From Mesorhizobium sp. STM 4661 (GTDB lineage Bacteria > Pseudomonadota > Alphaproteobacteria > Rhizobiales > Rhizobiaceae), in the NCBI RefSeq assembly GCF_000359125.1, contig NZ_CAAF010000028.1, positions 1-64,000 of the forward strand: a DNA stretch of 64,000 nt, read 5' to 3'. A model generated the notes under the pieces. That model saw only the letters and a program-made list of their open reading frames with translations. It was not told where the DNA came from and did no database searches. The first letter of the stretch is position 1. Each line of letters begins with the position of its first letter. The translations under genes and the position numbers were made by a program. Positions 1 through 11,133 of this stretch are shown here, in pieces.

Positions 1-1
1 C

Positions 2-48
2 TGCCCGATCCAGATTCCCGTCAACTGTCTGCAGAAGGAACATACCGC

Positions 49-52
<4 letters not shown>
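2..52 (+). CDS. 3' end of an upstream gene, probably geranylgeranyl diphosphate synthase (partial)
   Basis: Sixteen codons of an open frame run in from the left edge and stop with TGA at 50-52. This overlaps the GTG start of the next gene by four bases (GTGA), the tight coupling expected inside an operon. In rhizobial gibberellin operons the gene just before the copalyl diphosphate synthase is a GGPP synthase, so that identity is inferred from position only; too little protein is present to recognise a family. Confidence 0.35.
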
Positions 53-2498
<2,446 letters not shown>

Positions 2499-2582
2499 AC
2501 GGCGGGATGCGGCTGCGTGCGCGCGCTGCCGTCGGTCCGATCCGATGCAACGCCGTCCCCCGATGCGACGGATGGAGCGAGC

Positions 2583-3638
2583 ATGAGCGATAGCGACAAC
2601 ATCCCGAGCCGGCGCAAGGACGACCATCTGGACATCGTGCTGGATCGGCGAACGGCGCCGGCCACGGTCGCCGCCGGCTGGGAGTACATCCGTTTCGAAC
2701 ACTGCGCATTGCCCGAGTTGGACCTGACGCAGATCGACCTGCGCGCCTCGCTGCTGGGCAAGACCATGCGCGCGCCGCTGCTGATCAGCTCCATGACCGG
2801 CGGCGTGCCACGCGCCGAGGCCATCAACCGGCATCTGAGCGAGGCAGCACAAGCCTTGGGGATCGCCATGTGCGTCGGTTCGCAGCGCGTGAGCCTGCAA
2901 TCCCGCAACTCCCAGGGGCTGACGCGCGCGCTGCGCCGCATGGCCCCAGACATTCCCTTGCTGGCTAATATCGGCGCCGCGCAACTGCGCGAGGCCGACG
3001 GCCTGGACCTGGCGCGCCGGGCGGTGGATGCGCTGGAGGCCGATGGACTCATCGTCCATCTCAATGCGCTGCAGGAAGCAGTACAGCCGGAGGGCGACCG
3101 CGACTGGCGCGGCGTCCTGGCGCAGATCGCTCGCGCCGCGCGCAGCGTGGACGTGCCGATTGTGGCCAAGGAAGTGGGGTCGGGCCTGTCCGCCTCGGTG
3201 GCCTGCGCGCTCGTCAAGGCGGGCGTGGCGGTCATCGATGTCGCCGGCGCCGGCGGCACCAGTTGGGCCGCGGTGGAGGGCGAGCGCGCCCGCGATGCCG
3301 CCGACCGTGCAGTTGCGATGGCGTTCGCCGACTGGGGGATTCCGACCCCGGCCAGCGTGCAGGCGGTACGTCGGGCGCTGCCAACTGTGAAGCTGATCGC
3401 GTCGGGCGGGATCCGCGACGGCGTCGACGTGGCCAAGGCCATCCGCCTGGGCGCGGACATCGCCGGGCAGGCGGCCGGCGTGCTGCGCGCGGCGACGGTG
3501 TCCACCGAGGCGGTTGTCGCGCATTTCGAGATCGTCATCCGCCAGTTGGCCGTTGCCTGCTTCTGCACCGGCTCGGCTGATCTGGCGGCGTTGCGTCAGG
3601 CGCGGTTGTTGCCCTCGGCGCATCTGCCCGCCGGTTGA
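2583..3638 (+). CDS. fni: Type 2 isopentenyl-diphosphate delta-isomerase (FMN-dependent)
   Basis: A 351-residue protein of the type 2 IDI family, which interconverts IPP and DMAPP with reduced FMN. Family motifs seen are the N-terminal [18 protein letters not shown] near residue 64, the glycine-rich FMN loop [11 protein letters not shown] near residue 220, and ASGGIRDG near residue 275. It follows ks in the same direction and is most likely the last gene of the gibberellin operon, supplying the C5 mix for GGPP. From memory, only some rhizobial gibberellin operons carry an intact idi gene. The frame is full length with no visible lesion. Confidence 0.93.
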   Translation: MSDSDNIPSRRKDDHLDIVLDRRTAPATVAAGWEYIRFEHCALPELDLTQIDLRASLLGKTMRAPLLISSMTGGVPRAEAINRHLSEAAQALGIAMCVGSQRVSLQSRNSQGLTRALRRMAPDIPLLANIGAAQLREADGLDLARRAVDALEADGLIVHLNALQEAVQPEGDRDWRGVLAQIARAARSVDVPIVAKEVGSGLSASVACALVKAGVAVIDVAGAGGTSWAAVEGERARDAADRAVAMAFADWGIPTPASVQAVRRALPTVKLIASGGIRDGVDVAKAIRLGADIAGQAAGVLRAATVSTEAVVAHFEIVIRQLAVACFCTGSADLAALRQARLLPSAHLPAG

Positions 3639-4043
3639 TGCCGGCGTCGCCCGCACGTGGCGGCGGGCGCCTAGCAGGCTGCTGAATACCTACGCCAAAG
3701 ATGACTACTGATCCACCTTGGCGAGGCGGTTCAATGCGCGGGAGCTCGTGATCACCAGAAGGGAAGTCGATGCCCAGGACGTGGCTTGGTTGGAGACGCT
3801 AAGGAACGTCAAACTGACGATTCTTGTAACGTGGTCGGGGATCGAGAGCGACAGGATCGAACCGGTCTCGTCCCGCATAGCGGAACGATAGCTCCACCGG
3901 AAGCATTCGGTTCTGCCACAGCACCGGCCAGGCAAAAATAACTTGCGTTGCGCAGATAAAATGCCCTGATCCTGCCATTCCTCCATGGGCACGTGGGCGG
4001 GGAGAAATCTCATACAACTGGCAGCGAAGGGAGGCTCGGCCCA
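3639..4043 (+). other. Intergenic stretch with a short unidentified coding remnant
   Basis: No intact gene is seen. A plus-strand frame from 3710 to 3891, bounded by stops, reads like real protein (STLARRFNARELVITRREVD, then LETLRNVKLTILVTWSGIES) and may be a decayed gene fragment. I could not assign it to a family. It marks the boundary between the gibberellin operon and the MFS gene. Confidence 0.3.
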
Positions 4044-5696
4044 ATGAGCGGGGTGGCGCGTGAAGAAGTTAATCCGGTGTCATCGGCAACGTTCGCGCCG
4101 CTCGAGAATTCAACTTTCCGTCCGATCTGGATTGCCACACAGGTATCCAGTCTAGGGTGGCTGATTCAAATGGTTGCCATCAGTTGGCTGATGGCGACCA
4201 TTTCGACATCGGATGTGATGGTCGCCTTGGTGCAGGCTTCGACAACCTTGCCCACATTCCTCCTGTCAATTATCGCCGGCGCCCTAGCGGACAATTACAG
4301 CCGCCGCAATCTCATGTTCGCTGGCTGGTGCGTGATAGCATTGTCCTCGACGATGCTGACTGTTCTTGCAGGTCTCGGAATTTTCAATCCATGGATGGTT
4401 CTTGCATTCAGCTGTTTGGCCGGAGTAGGCGCCGCTTTCACCGACCCCGCCTGGCACGCGTCGGTTGGCGATATCCTGCGAAAGCGCGATGTTCCGGCCG
4501 CCGTCACGCTTATCTCGGTCGGATATAACGCCGTCCGAAGCATCGGTCCCGCTCTCGGTGGCGTCGTCGTTGCTTCCTTTGGCCCTTTGACGGCTTTCGC
4601 AGTGGCGACGCTTACATATCTGATGCTGCTGTGGACCATAGGGCGCTGCAAATGGCATGTTCGCCCGTCACCGCTGCCGAGTGAACCATTGACCACGGCG
4701 ATCCATGACGGAGCGCGCTTCACTGCCCTGTCATCCGAAATCAAGGCAGCAATTGCCCGCGGTGCCCTCTTTGGGCTGACGAGCATCTCTATACTAGCGC
4801 TCTTGCCTCTCGTCGCCCGCGATCAGCTGGGGGGAGGGCCAGTCGTTTACGGCATCCTGATGGCCGGCTTCGGGACCGGCGCCTTGTTCGCCGGCATCTG
4901 CAACAACATTCTGAGACGGAGGCTGTCCCAGGAACGTTTGACGACACTGTCGTGCATCGCCTGTGCGGCTTGTTGTCTATCGCTTGCTTTCACCCCCTCG
5001 GTGGCGGTGGCGGCTATCGCGCTGGCGCTCGGCGGCGCGGGCTGGGTCGTGACCTGGACCGGGCTGGACGTAAGCGTCCAGTTGGCGAGTCCAAGGTGGG
5101 TCGTTGGTCGCACGCTCTCGATCTATTACGCCCTTTCATCCGGCGGCATCGCGGCTGGCAGCTGGCTGTGGGGTACGGTGGCCGAGAGCTATTCGCTGAG
5201 CTCGGCTCTGGAGCTTTCAGGTGGCGCGCTGCTGCTGGTCGCTGGCACCGGCTTCCTGCTGCCCATCCGTCAATGGAAAGATTCCGATCAGGCTCCTCTT
5301 GGCTTCGAAACGCCTCAGGTTGCCCTGGATTTGAAGCCCCGAAGCGGGCCGATCGTCGCCAAGATCGAATATTCAATACCCGAAGCAAATGTCGAAGCGT
5401 TCCTGGAGCAGATGCGGGAACGGCGGCGAGTACAAAGCGGCGTTGGTGCGCGACACTGGAATCTCCAGCGCGACCTCCAGCAGCCTTCGCGTTGGACAGA
5501 AACCTTCCGCACCCCGACCTGGATGGACTACCTTCGCCTGAACCACCGCCTTACGGCAGCCGACAAGGAGTTGGACCAGCGTCTCCTCGCATTGCACCTG
5601 GGAGAGCTTCCTCCTCGAACCACGCTTGCGATCGAGCGGCCGACTGGAGCTGGCCGCAAGCGGGACCAATCGATGCGGTTCTTTTTCCGGCGTTGA
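4044..5696 (+). CDS. MFS exporter, MFS_3/EntS-like, with soluble C-terminal domain
   Basis: A 550-residue inner-membrane transporter with about 12 hydrophobic segments between residues 20 and 410. The opening FRPIWIATQVSSLGWLIQMV and the loop ADNYSRRNLM (a MFS motif A variant) fit the MFS_3 group (enterobactin-exporter-like, 'transmembrane secretion effector'). After the membrane part comes a soluble tail of about 110 residues (IEYSIPEANVEAFLEQMRE onwards, then GARHWNLQRD and WMDYLRLNHR), which resembles the monooxygenase-like tail common in this group. The ATG at 4044 has GGGAGG about 11 bases upstream; an earlier in-frame ATG lies at 3993. The substrate cannot be read from sequence. GC is somewhat lower than in the preceding operon. 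Confidence 0.85.
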   Translation: MSGVAREEVNPVSSATFAPLENSTFRPIWIATQVSSLGWLIQMVAISWLMATISTSDVMVALVQASTTLPTFLLSIIAGALADNYSRRNLMFAGWCVIALSSTMLTVLAGLGIFNPWMVLAFSCLAGVGAAFTDPAWHASVGDILRKRDVPAAVTLISVGYNAVRSIGPALGGVVVASFGPLTAFAVATLTYLMLLWTIGRCKWHVRPSPLPSEPLTTAIHDGARFTALSSEIKAAIARGALFGLTSISILALLPLVARDQLGGGPVVYGILMAGFGTGALFAGICNNILRRRLSQERLTTLSCIACAACCLSLAFTPSVAVAAIALALGGAGWVVTWTGLDVSVQLASPRWVVGRTLSIYYALSSGGIAAGSWLWGTVAESYSLSSALELSGGALLLVAGTGFLLPIRQWKDSDQAPLGFETPQVALDLKPRSGPIVAKIEYSIPEANVEAFLEQMRERRRVQSGVGARHWNLQRDLQQPSRWTETFRTPTWMDYLRLNHRLTAADKELDQRLLALHLGELPPRTTLAIERPTGAGRKRDQSMRFFFRR

Positions 5697-6051
5697 CATC
5701 CGTCCAGGCGTCCGCGCTGGTGAGACAGGATGGGTTGGAAACGAGCCAACGCTCTCACCATCCGTTTTGCAGATCGGCTTCGATCCATTCGGGTGGTTGC
5801 CGAGCCGGCATACTGGGCGGCTCAGACGTATCCTTGTCGGAGAGATTCCTCGGCACTCGAGCGTCTTGCAGCGCGTTGCGCTCAAGCTCACCGGCACCTG
5901 TTCGGTGCGTTCCCAAACAGAGCAATGGCTTTTCGCGCCGCAACCCCGAGGTGGGTAATTCTGGTTTTTGCTGGGTTTAACTCTACGAAATATGAACAGG
6001 ATCGGCTTCACGGCCCGTCTGGTTCGCACTGGCCACAGAGGAATACACGAT
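5697..6051. other. Intergenic region without a recognised gene
   Basis: Short overlapping frames occur on both strands but none has a convincing ribosome site or family similarity. I see no clear IS end here. The last part is the 5' leader of the cold-shock gene. Confidence 0.4.
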
Positions 6052-6264
6052 ATGGCGACCGGAACAGTGAAGTGGTTCAACAGCACCAAAGGTTTTGGCT
6101 TAATCCAGCCCGATGACGGCGGTCAGGACGTTTTCGTCCATATTTCAGCTGTAGAACGGGCTGGACTTTCAAACCTCGTTGATGGGCAGAAGATCAAGTA
6201 CGAGATCGAGCAGGACCGCCGTAGCGGCAAGTCCTCCGCAGGTAGTCTCAGCAAGGTAGGCTGA
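6052..6264 (+). CDS. CspA-family cold-shock protein
   Basis: A 70-residue single cold-shock domain, a beta-barrel that binds single-stranded RNA and DNA and acts as an RNA chaperone. The opening MATGTVKWFNSTKGFGLIQ contains RNP1 (KGFGLI), and RNP2 is present as VFVHI. The longer frame begins at 5968, but the family N-terminus and usual length place the start at the ATG at 6052. The protein matches the usual length of rhizobial cold-shock proteins. Nothing ties it functionally to its neighbours; such genes are often scattered as extra copies. Confidence 0.95.
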   Translation: MATGTVKWFNSTKGFGLIQPDDGGQDVFVHISAVERAGLSNLVDGQKIKYEIEQDRRSGKSSAGSLSKVG

Positions 6265-6569
6265 TTTTCTCGTCGGACCCGCAGAGCGCGAAGGATAAGT
6301 CAAGCCGAAGGTACCATCGTCATTCGCGGGGCGTATCGCGACGGACTCTCTTTTACGACGATCCTGATGCGTCACGCAAACGGTGAATCACGAACGCTCT
6401 CGCCGCAAACCCCTTCCGCCCGGAAATCTGCCCCGGTTACGGCTCTCGGCGTATCCCAGAGTTGGGAGAAGCTTTCTGCCAGACTACAACTGTAACCTCA
6501 TATCGGTTTAGCAGGTCAAGCGTCGGTGGTACCCTGATTGGGTAACTTAACGACTTTGGAGGCCGAGCA
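6265..6569. other. Intergenic leader of the VirF-like effector gene
   Basis: No gene is seen. The stretch holds a vir-box-like site at 6485-6496 and a good ribosome site (GGAGG about 8 bases before the ATG at 6570). It is probably the promoter region of the first effector gene. Confidence 0.5.
6485..6496 (+). promoter_or_regulatory. vir-box-like VirG binding site upstream of the VirF-like effector gene
   Basis: The 12-mer TACAACTGTAAC differs from the Agrobacterium vir box (TNCAATTGAAAY) at two places. It lies 74 bases before the start of the effector gene. The identification rests on the match and the position only. Confidence 0.45.
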
Positions 6570-7433
6570 ATGGATCGCGATAACAAACGGGCACGCGCAG
6601 CTGCAAGTTCATCCCAAGACGTGGGGAATCGCAGTACCCTCCGTGACCTTCCATACGGACCATTGACCGATGTTGCAGAACGGCTGGTAAGCGCTAACCC
6701 GCGCGATACAGCGCGAAATCTTGGGACCTTCAAAGAACTCGGGAGGCGAGAGCGCATAGCCGTTCGGGGCACTCGAACCGAGCCAGAAACTGACCTCGCG
6801 AAGTTTGAAACGCGGACCAATCAGCTTGGACGATCAGCCGTCGATCTGGGGGATAAATTGACTGCCGGGTTGGGACACACCTCGGATGAAGTAGCATTGG
6901 AGCAATTCAGAGCAGTCAGTAATGTGTCTCATTACCTTCGGCCAGAGACACAAGATAGTATTGTTAATCGCATTGGCAACATGGACCCACCTTCGCAAGC
7001 TATCGGAGCGCTTTACGCTGCGCAAAACTTCAGCAAGTTTAACGCTGAAAATAAAGCTCGCATTTTTGATCAGGCCGCTGAATTGGCTACCGATCCGGAT
7101 GGCCACGTCAGGTCGACAGCATCCAATGCTATGTACGCGATGTATCACCAGTTAGATCCAAATCAACAGGCCCAAGCTCACTCAATTCCCGGCATGCAAG
7201 ACATCTTGCCGCAGATGCCTCCTCCGCGGCATGCAGCAGAGGAACGCAGTGCGGATCTGGACGCCCACATAGCAGGTATTGGGGCTGCAGTCCGTGATAC
7301 AGTTGGCCCGCAAACCTCCCACGAACAGCTGCAGCGGGGTGGTCAAGTCGGCCGGGACATAAGCCACTCCTACAATCACGCCCGAGAGGATCTAATGGAG
7401 GCTAGGAGAAGCAGAGATCGCACCGGCCGTTGA
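6570..7433 (+). CDS. VirF-like F-box effector of the VirB/D4 T4SS (Msi061-like)
   Basis: A 287-residue protein that resembles Agrobacterium VirF, an F-box protein exported to plants that brings targets to the SCF ubiquitin ligase. The F-box-like core is LRDLPYGPLTDVAERLVSAN (residues 24-43), comparable to VirF's leucine/proline F-box start. The C-terminus (HAREDLMEARRSRDRTGR) is Arg-rich, as known for VirB/D4 substrates, and resembles the VirF end. In M. loti R7A the VirF-like T4SS substrate Msi061 occurs next to virD4, from memory. The middle part, about residues 75-190, has no recognised domain. The last 98 residues are shared with the HopX-like effector downstream (74 identities, no gaps, by my count). 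Ribosome site GGAGG is well placed. Confidence 0.82.
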   Translation: MDRDNKRARAAASSSQDVGNRSTLRDLPYGPLTDVAERLVSANPRDTARNLGTFKELGRRERIAVRGTRTEPETDLAKFETRTNQLGRSAVDLGDKLTAGLGHTSDEVALEQFRAVSNVSHYLRPETQDSIVNRIGNMDPPSQAIGALYAAQNFSKFNAENKARIFDQAAELATDPDGHVRSTASNAMYAMYHQLDPNQQAQAHSIPGMQDILPQMPPPRHAAEERSADLDAHIAGIGAAVRDTVGPQTSHEQLQRGGQVGRDISHSYNHAREDLMEARRSRDRTGR

Positions 7434-7675
7434 GGTCTCGGCCATGGCAGTAACGCTTCCTCTCCCGAATTCCGTTCACGGCCTTGCTGTTTCCAATTCC
7501 CTGGCCGTCGACGTAGCTGCTTAGTGAAACTTTCAAAATCCACGTCTGCCGGGTGGCGCGATGCAAGCATCGCACCACCCGCTGCGGCATCGATCTGTCG
7601 AGCGTCGGCATCGCGACCTCGGTTCGGTGTCTGAAGCAAGCGCAGCATCAGCACGGCTAATTCGGCCATGGAACA

Positions 7676-9367
7676 ATGTCTTCTACAAAAACGACGTCCC
7701 CCAACATAGCCATTAGCATCGCGTGCTCACTCGCCTTGGGGTTCTGTGCGGCAAGTCTGTACGCAACCTTCCGCCACGGGGGTAGCGGCGAGGCTCTGAT
7801 GGCGTTTGATGTCCGTGCCTTTTGGTTTGAGACGCCCTTCTATTTGGGTTTCGCAACCCCCGTTTTCTATCAGGGCGCGGCTATCGTGCTCTCGACATCC
7901 GCGGTTGTCTTGCTGATTCAGCAGTTCGTATTGCGCCGCAAGCTCGAACACCACGGGACCGCTCGTTGGGCTCGAGTGGATGAAATGCGACGCACGGGAT
8001 ATCTGCGACGATACCGTGGCGTGACAGGGCCGGTCTTCGGGAAGACGAGTGGTCCTTTCTGGCCTGGCTATTACCTGACCAATGGCGAGCAGCCTCACAG
8101 CCTCATCGTTGCGCCGACCCGCGCTGGCAAGGGTGTCGGCATAGTCATTCCAACGCTACTTACATTTAAAGGCTCTGTGATAGCTCTGGACGTCAAGGGG
8201 GAGCTCTTTGAGCTCACATCGAGGGCGCGTAAAGCCGCAGGCCACGAAGTGTTCAAATTCGCGCCACTGGATTCAGAGCGGCGCACAAACTGCTACAATC
8301 CACTGTTGGATCTCATAGCACTGCATCCACAGCAGCAATTCACCGAAGCCCGCCGCTTGGCCGCGAACCTGATTACGGCCAAGGGGGAGGGGGCGGAAGG
8401 TTTCGTCAGCGGCGCGCGAGATATCTTTGTCGCGGGGATCCTTGCCTGCATCGAGCGGGGCACGCCAACAATCGGCGCCGTCTATGATCTGTTCGCTCAG
8501 CCGGGGGAGAAGTTTAAGCTCTTCGCGCAGCTCGCCATGGAGACCCGGAACAAAGAGGCACAACGCATCTTCGACGACATGGCGGGGAACGATACAAAAA
8601 TCCTAACCTCCTACACGTCCGTGCTCGGCGATGGCGGGCTCAACTTGTGGGCGGATCCGGCTGTCAAGGCGGCTACAAGTCGCTCGGACTTTTCGGTCTA
8701 TGATCTTCGCCGTCGCAGAACGTGCATCTATCTTTGCGTTGGTCCGAACGACCTTGAGGTGATCGCGCCTTTGATACGCTTATTTTTTCAGCAAACCGTT
8801 TCAATTCTACAGCGGTCGCTGCCCCGCCAGGACGAAAAGCACGAGGTTCTCTTTCTGCTCGATGAGTTCAAGCACTTGGGGAAGCTGGAGGCGATCGAGA
8901 CCGCAATTACGACTATCGCGGGCTACAAGGGGCGTTTCATGCTCATCATCCAAAGCCTTTCGGCACTAACGGGGGCTTATGGAGAGGCTGGTAAGCAGAA
9001 TTTTCTCAGCAATACCGGACTGCAAGTGTTCATGGCCACGGCCGATGACGAGACTCCAACCTACATTTCCAAAGCCATCGGTGAATACACGTTTGAAGCC
9101 AAATCGATTTCCTACAGCCAGTCGCGAGCGTTCGACCGGAACATTCAGAATTCGTTTCAAGGTGCGCCGCTGCTGCGTCCCGAACAGGTTCGGCTGCTCA
9201 ATGACGAGTACGAGATTGTTCTCATCAAAGGTCTGCCACCATTGCAATTGAGGAAGGTGCGATATTTTTCGGACCGCATCCTTAAACGCATCTTTGAAAG
9301 CCAGACAGGCGCCCTCCCGGAGCCGGCACCCTTGATGGAAGCTCATCCAGATGACACTGACGGTTAA
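7676..9367 (+). CDS. virD4: VirD4 coupling protein of the VirB T4SS
   Basis: A 563-residue inner-membrane ATPase that recruits substrates to the VirB channel. Two N-terminal membrane segments lie near residues 10-30 and 65-90. Walker A is APTRAGKGVGIVIP near residue 146, and Walker B is VLFLLDEFKHLG near residue 395. The sequence closely follows Agrobacterium VirD4 along its whole length, but it stops soon after LPEPAPLM and so lacks the long acidic C-terminal extension of the Agrobacterium protein. It is flanked by two effector genes in the same direction. The intergenic stretch before it (7434-7675) has no clear vir box. A partial copy of its 3' end lies at 10815-11035. Confidence 0.95.
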   Translation: MSSTKTTSPNIAISIACSLALGFCAASLYATFRHGGSGEALMAFDVRAFWFETPFYLGFATPVFYQGAAIVLSTSAVVLLIQQFVLRRKLEHHGTARWARVDEMRRTGYLRRYRGVTGPVFGKTSGPFWPGYYLTNGEQPHSLIVAPTRAGKGVGIVIPTLLTFKGSVIALDVKGELFELTSRARKAAGHEVFKFAPLDSERRTNCYNPLLDLIALHPQQQFTEARRLAANLITAKGEGAEGFVSGARDIFVAGILACIERGTPTIGAVYDLFAQPGEKFKLFAQLAMETRNKEAQRIFDDMAGNDTKILTSYTSVLGDGGLNLWADPAVKAATSRSDFSVYDLRRRRTCIYLCVGPNDLEVIAPLIRLFFQQTVSILQRSLPRQDEKHEVLFLLDEFKHLGKLEAIETAITTIAGYKGRFMLIIQSLSALTGAYGEAGKQNFLSNTGLQVFMATADDETPTYISKAIGEYTFEAKSISYSQSRAFDRNIQNSFQGAPLLRPEQVRLLNDEYEIVLIKGLPPLQLRKVRYFSDRILKRIFESQTGALPEPAPLMEAHPDDTDG

Positions 9368-9425
9368 GCGCCCGTCTCGCGTATCCCGTCCCTCGGATCA
9401 GAAACTCCACTACAGGTGAACGGCT

Positions 9426-10760
9426 ATGGGAATTTGCATCTCCAAATCCTCCGGATCGACTCGACATGCCACATATGACACGGAAGAGTCGCCGCGAGAA
9501 TCCACGGCAGCGCTGAAGGTCTCCGTGGGCACGCCTGCCGACAGGTTGCGGCGGGGCGGAGATGCGCCTCTGGAGCCACATCAGATCCAGCAGGCCGCCT
9601 ATCATATGGGAGCGTGTGTCGTCGGTGACGACGTCACCAGCCCGATAAGACTCGCGACAGCGGGGCAAACAGTTCACGACGTTCGCCTGCTGCTCAAGCA
9701 TGGCCGGGGAAACGTTAAGGTGGACGACATTCCCTCTCACGGCCACAACAGCATCGGATCGTCGGTTGCAATGATGGGAGCAGACGACAACATTAAGGTT
9801 GCAGTGGCCGTAGTCATGGGAGCGGCGTGCTGCAATCAGACCGCTCCCCTTTCCGCTATCGTCCACGCCCCACACATGGCGGCCGACGAGCGGAGTATGA
9901 CCTCTAGTGCTTCCGTGTCAATGAAAGAGATAACCGACGAAGGTGATGAGATCTCAGTCAAGGCGGGTCACATTTGGAACGAACTGCGGCGCGGAAGCCG
10001 CGACCCGAGGTCGACCGTGGTTATGGATGCCTGGGCCAACGGTCCCGCTGTTCGGTTGAAAGACAGCGCATGGAGCGGAGTGCCGGTCAAGGAAGGTCAT
10101 TGGTCGATGGACAAAAGCACCGCCGAATTCCTGAAAAACCGTGTTGAGGGGTTGATTTCGTTCGTGCATCCGGACACAAATGAACAGACTGCCAACGATT
10201 TGCGCCGGAAGCAAAACGCACCCGTATCGTGGAAAAAATATGCAGAAGTACAAGTGATCTCACCCGAGTTCGCTGATAGTGTACGCAACGCATTGTCCCG
10301 TATTCCTGAAGACCAACAAAAGGAAATCGCATCACTGATGATTCAGGGAGCCTACGGAATGGATCCTTCCTCGCGCACGCACCAAGACGCAGTGGAATCA
10401 GTTCTGGTGGCCGCCAACCAACTGGACTCGCTGCCCCGGCCTCCTGTCGCGCCGCCGGAATTGGCGGTGTATCACCAGTTCGACGCAAATCAACAGGCCC
10501 AAGCTCACGCAGTTCCCGGCATGCAAGATATCTTGCCGCACATGCCTCCGCCGCGGCATGCAGTAGAGGAACGGAATGCGAATTTGGACGAGCACATAGC
10601 AGGTATTGCGGCTTCAGTCCGTGATACAGTAGGCCCGCAAACCTCCCGTCAACAGCTGCGGCGGGGTGGTGAAATCGGGCAGTCCCTAAGTCACCCCTAT
10701 AATCACGCCCGCGAGGATCTAATGGCTGCCTCCAGAAGCAGAGATCGCTCCGGCCGTTGA
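9426..10760 (+). CDS. HopX/XopE (AvrPphE)-family effector with a T4SS C-terminal signal
   Basis: A 444-residue protein in two parts. Residues 1-340 resemble the HopX/XopE family of plant-pathogen type III effectors, which have a transglutaminase/cysteine-protease fold. MGICISK at the N-terminus fits the Gly2 myristoylation plus Cys acylation signal of XopE proteins. The conserved GRGNVKVDD is at 93-101. The presumed catalytic triad is Cys136 (AACCNQTA), His182 (GHIWNE) and Asp201 (VVMDAWANGPAV). Residues 347-444 align without gaps to the last 98 residues of the VirF-like effector, ending HAREDLMAASRSRDRSGR, a VirB/D4 export-type tail. The gene sits between virD4 and a virD4 fragment. I infer delivery by VirB/D4 and action at the plant membrane. 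An AGGTGA ribosome site lies before the ATG. Confidence 0.78.
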   Translation: MGICISKSSGSTRHATYDTEESPRESTAALKVSVGTPADRLRRGGDAPLEPHQIQQAAYHMGACVVGDDVTSPIRLATAGQTVHDVRLLLKHGRGNVKVDDIPSHGHNSIGSSVAMMGADDNIKVAVAVVMGAACCNQTAPLSAIVHAPHMAADERSMTSSASVSMKEITDEGDEISVKAGHIWNELRRGSRDPRSTVVMDAWANGPAVRLKDSAWSGVPVKEGHWSMDKSTAEFLKNRVEGLISFVHPDTNEQTANDLRRKQNAPVSWKKYAEVQVISPEFADSVRNALSRIPEDQQKEIASLMIQGAYGMDPSSRTHQDAVESVLVAANQLDSLPRPPVAPPELAVYHQFDANQQAQAHAVPGMQDILPHMPPPRHAVEERNANLDEHIAGIAASVRDTVGPQTSRQQLRRGGEIGQSLSHPYNHAREDLMAASRSRDRSGR

Positions 10761-10814
10761 GGTCTCGGCCATGGTAAGTGACGGTTTCTCCTCGAATCCC
10801 GTTCACGGCCTTGC

Positions 10815-11035
10815 CAGCCAGGCGCGAACGTTCGATTGGAACATTCAGAATTCGCATCAAGGTGCACCGCTGCTGCGTCCCGAACAGGTTCGGCTGCTCG
10901 ATGAAGACTACGAGATTGTTCTCATCAAAGGCCTGCCACCATTGCAATTGAGGAAGGTGCGATATTTTCGGACCGCATCCTTAAACGCATCTTCGAAAGC
11001 CAGACAGGCGCCCTCCCGGAGCCGGTACCCTTGAC
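10815..11035 (+). pseudogene. Duplicated 3' fragment of virD4
   Basis: These bases repeat 9116-9337 of virD4 (encoding NIQNS.QGAPLLRPEQVRLL and EIVLIKGLPPLQLRKVRY). The copy lacks the first 80 percent of the gene and has lost one T in the run after GCGATA, so the frame shifts before the end. It directly follows a copy of the sequence lying downstream of the VirF-like gene (7434-7486 matches 10761-10814). The segment is therefore the scar of a duplication with an internal deletion, not a working gene. Confidence 0.85.
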
Positions 11036-11133
11036 GATAGCGGACGAGGGGCTCTCGGCAGAATCTCAACTCGATGACCCGCTGCGTGAATTGGCGCAGG
11101 ATTTTTGACGATACAGTTTGATGTGAGGCTAGT

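Noticed and set aside
9412..9423. TACAGGTGAACG as a vir box for the HopX-like gene
   Set aside because: Four mismatches to the consensus; the AGGTGA part is better explained as the ribosome site.
11116..11127. TACAGTTTGATG as a vir box for the C48 effector gene
   Set aside because: At least three fixed positions differ and it lies almost on the start codon.
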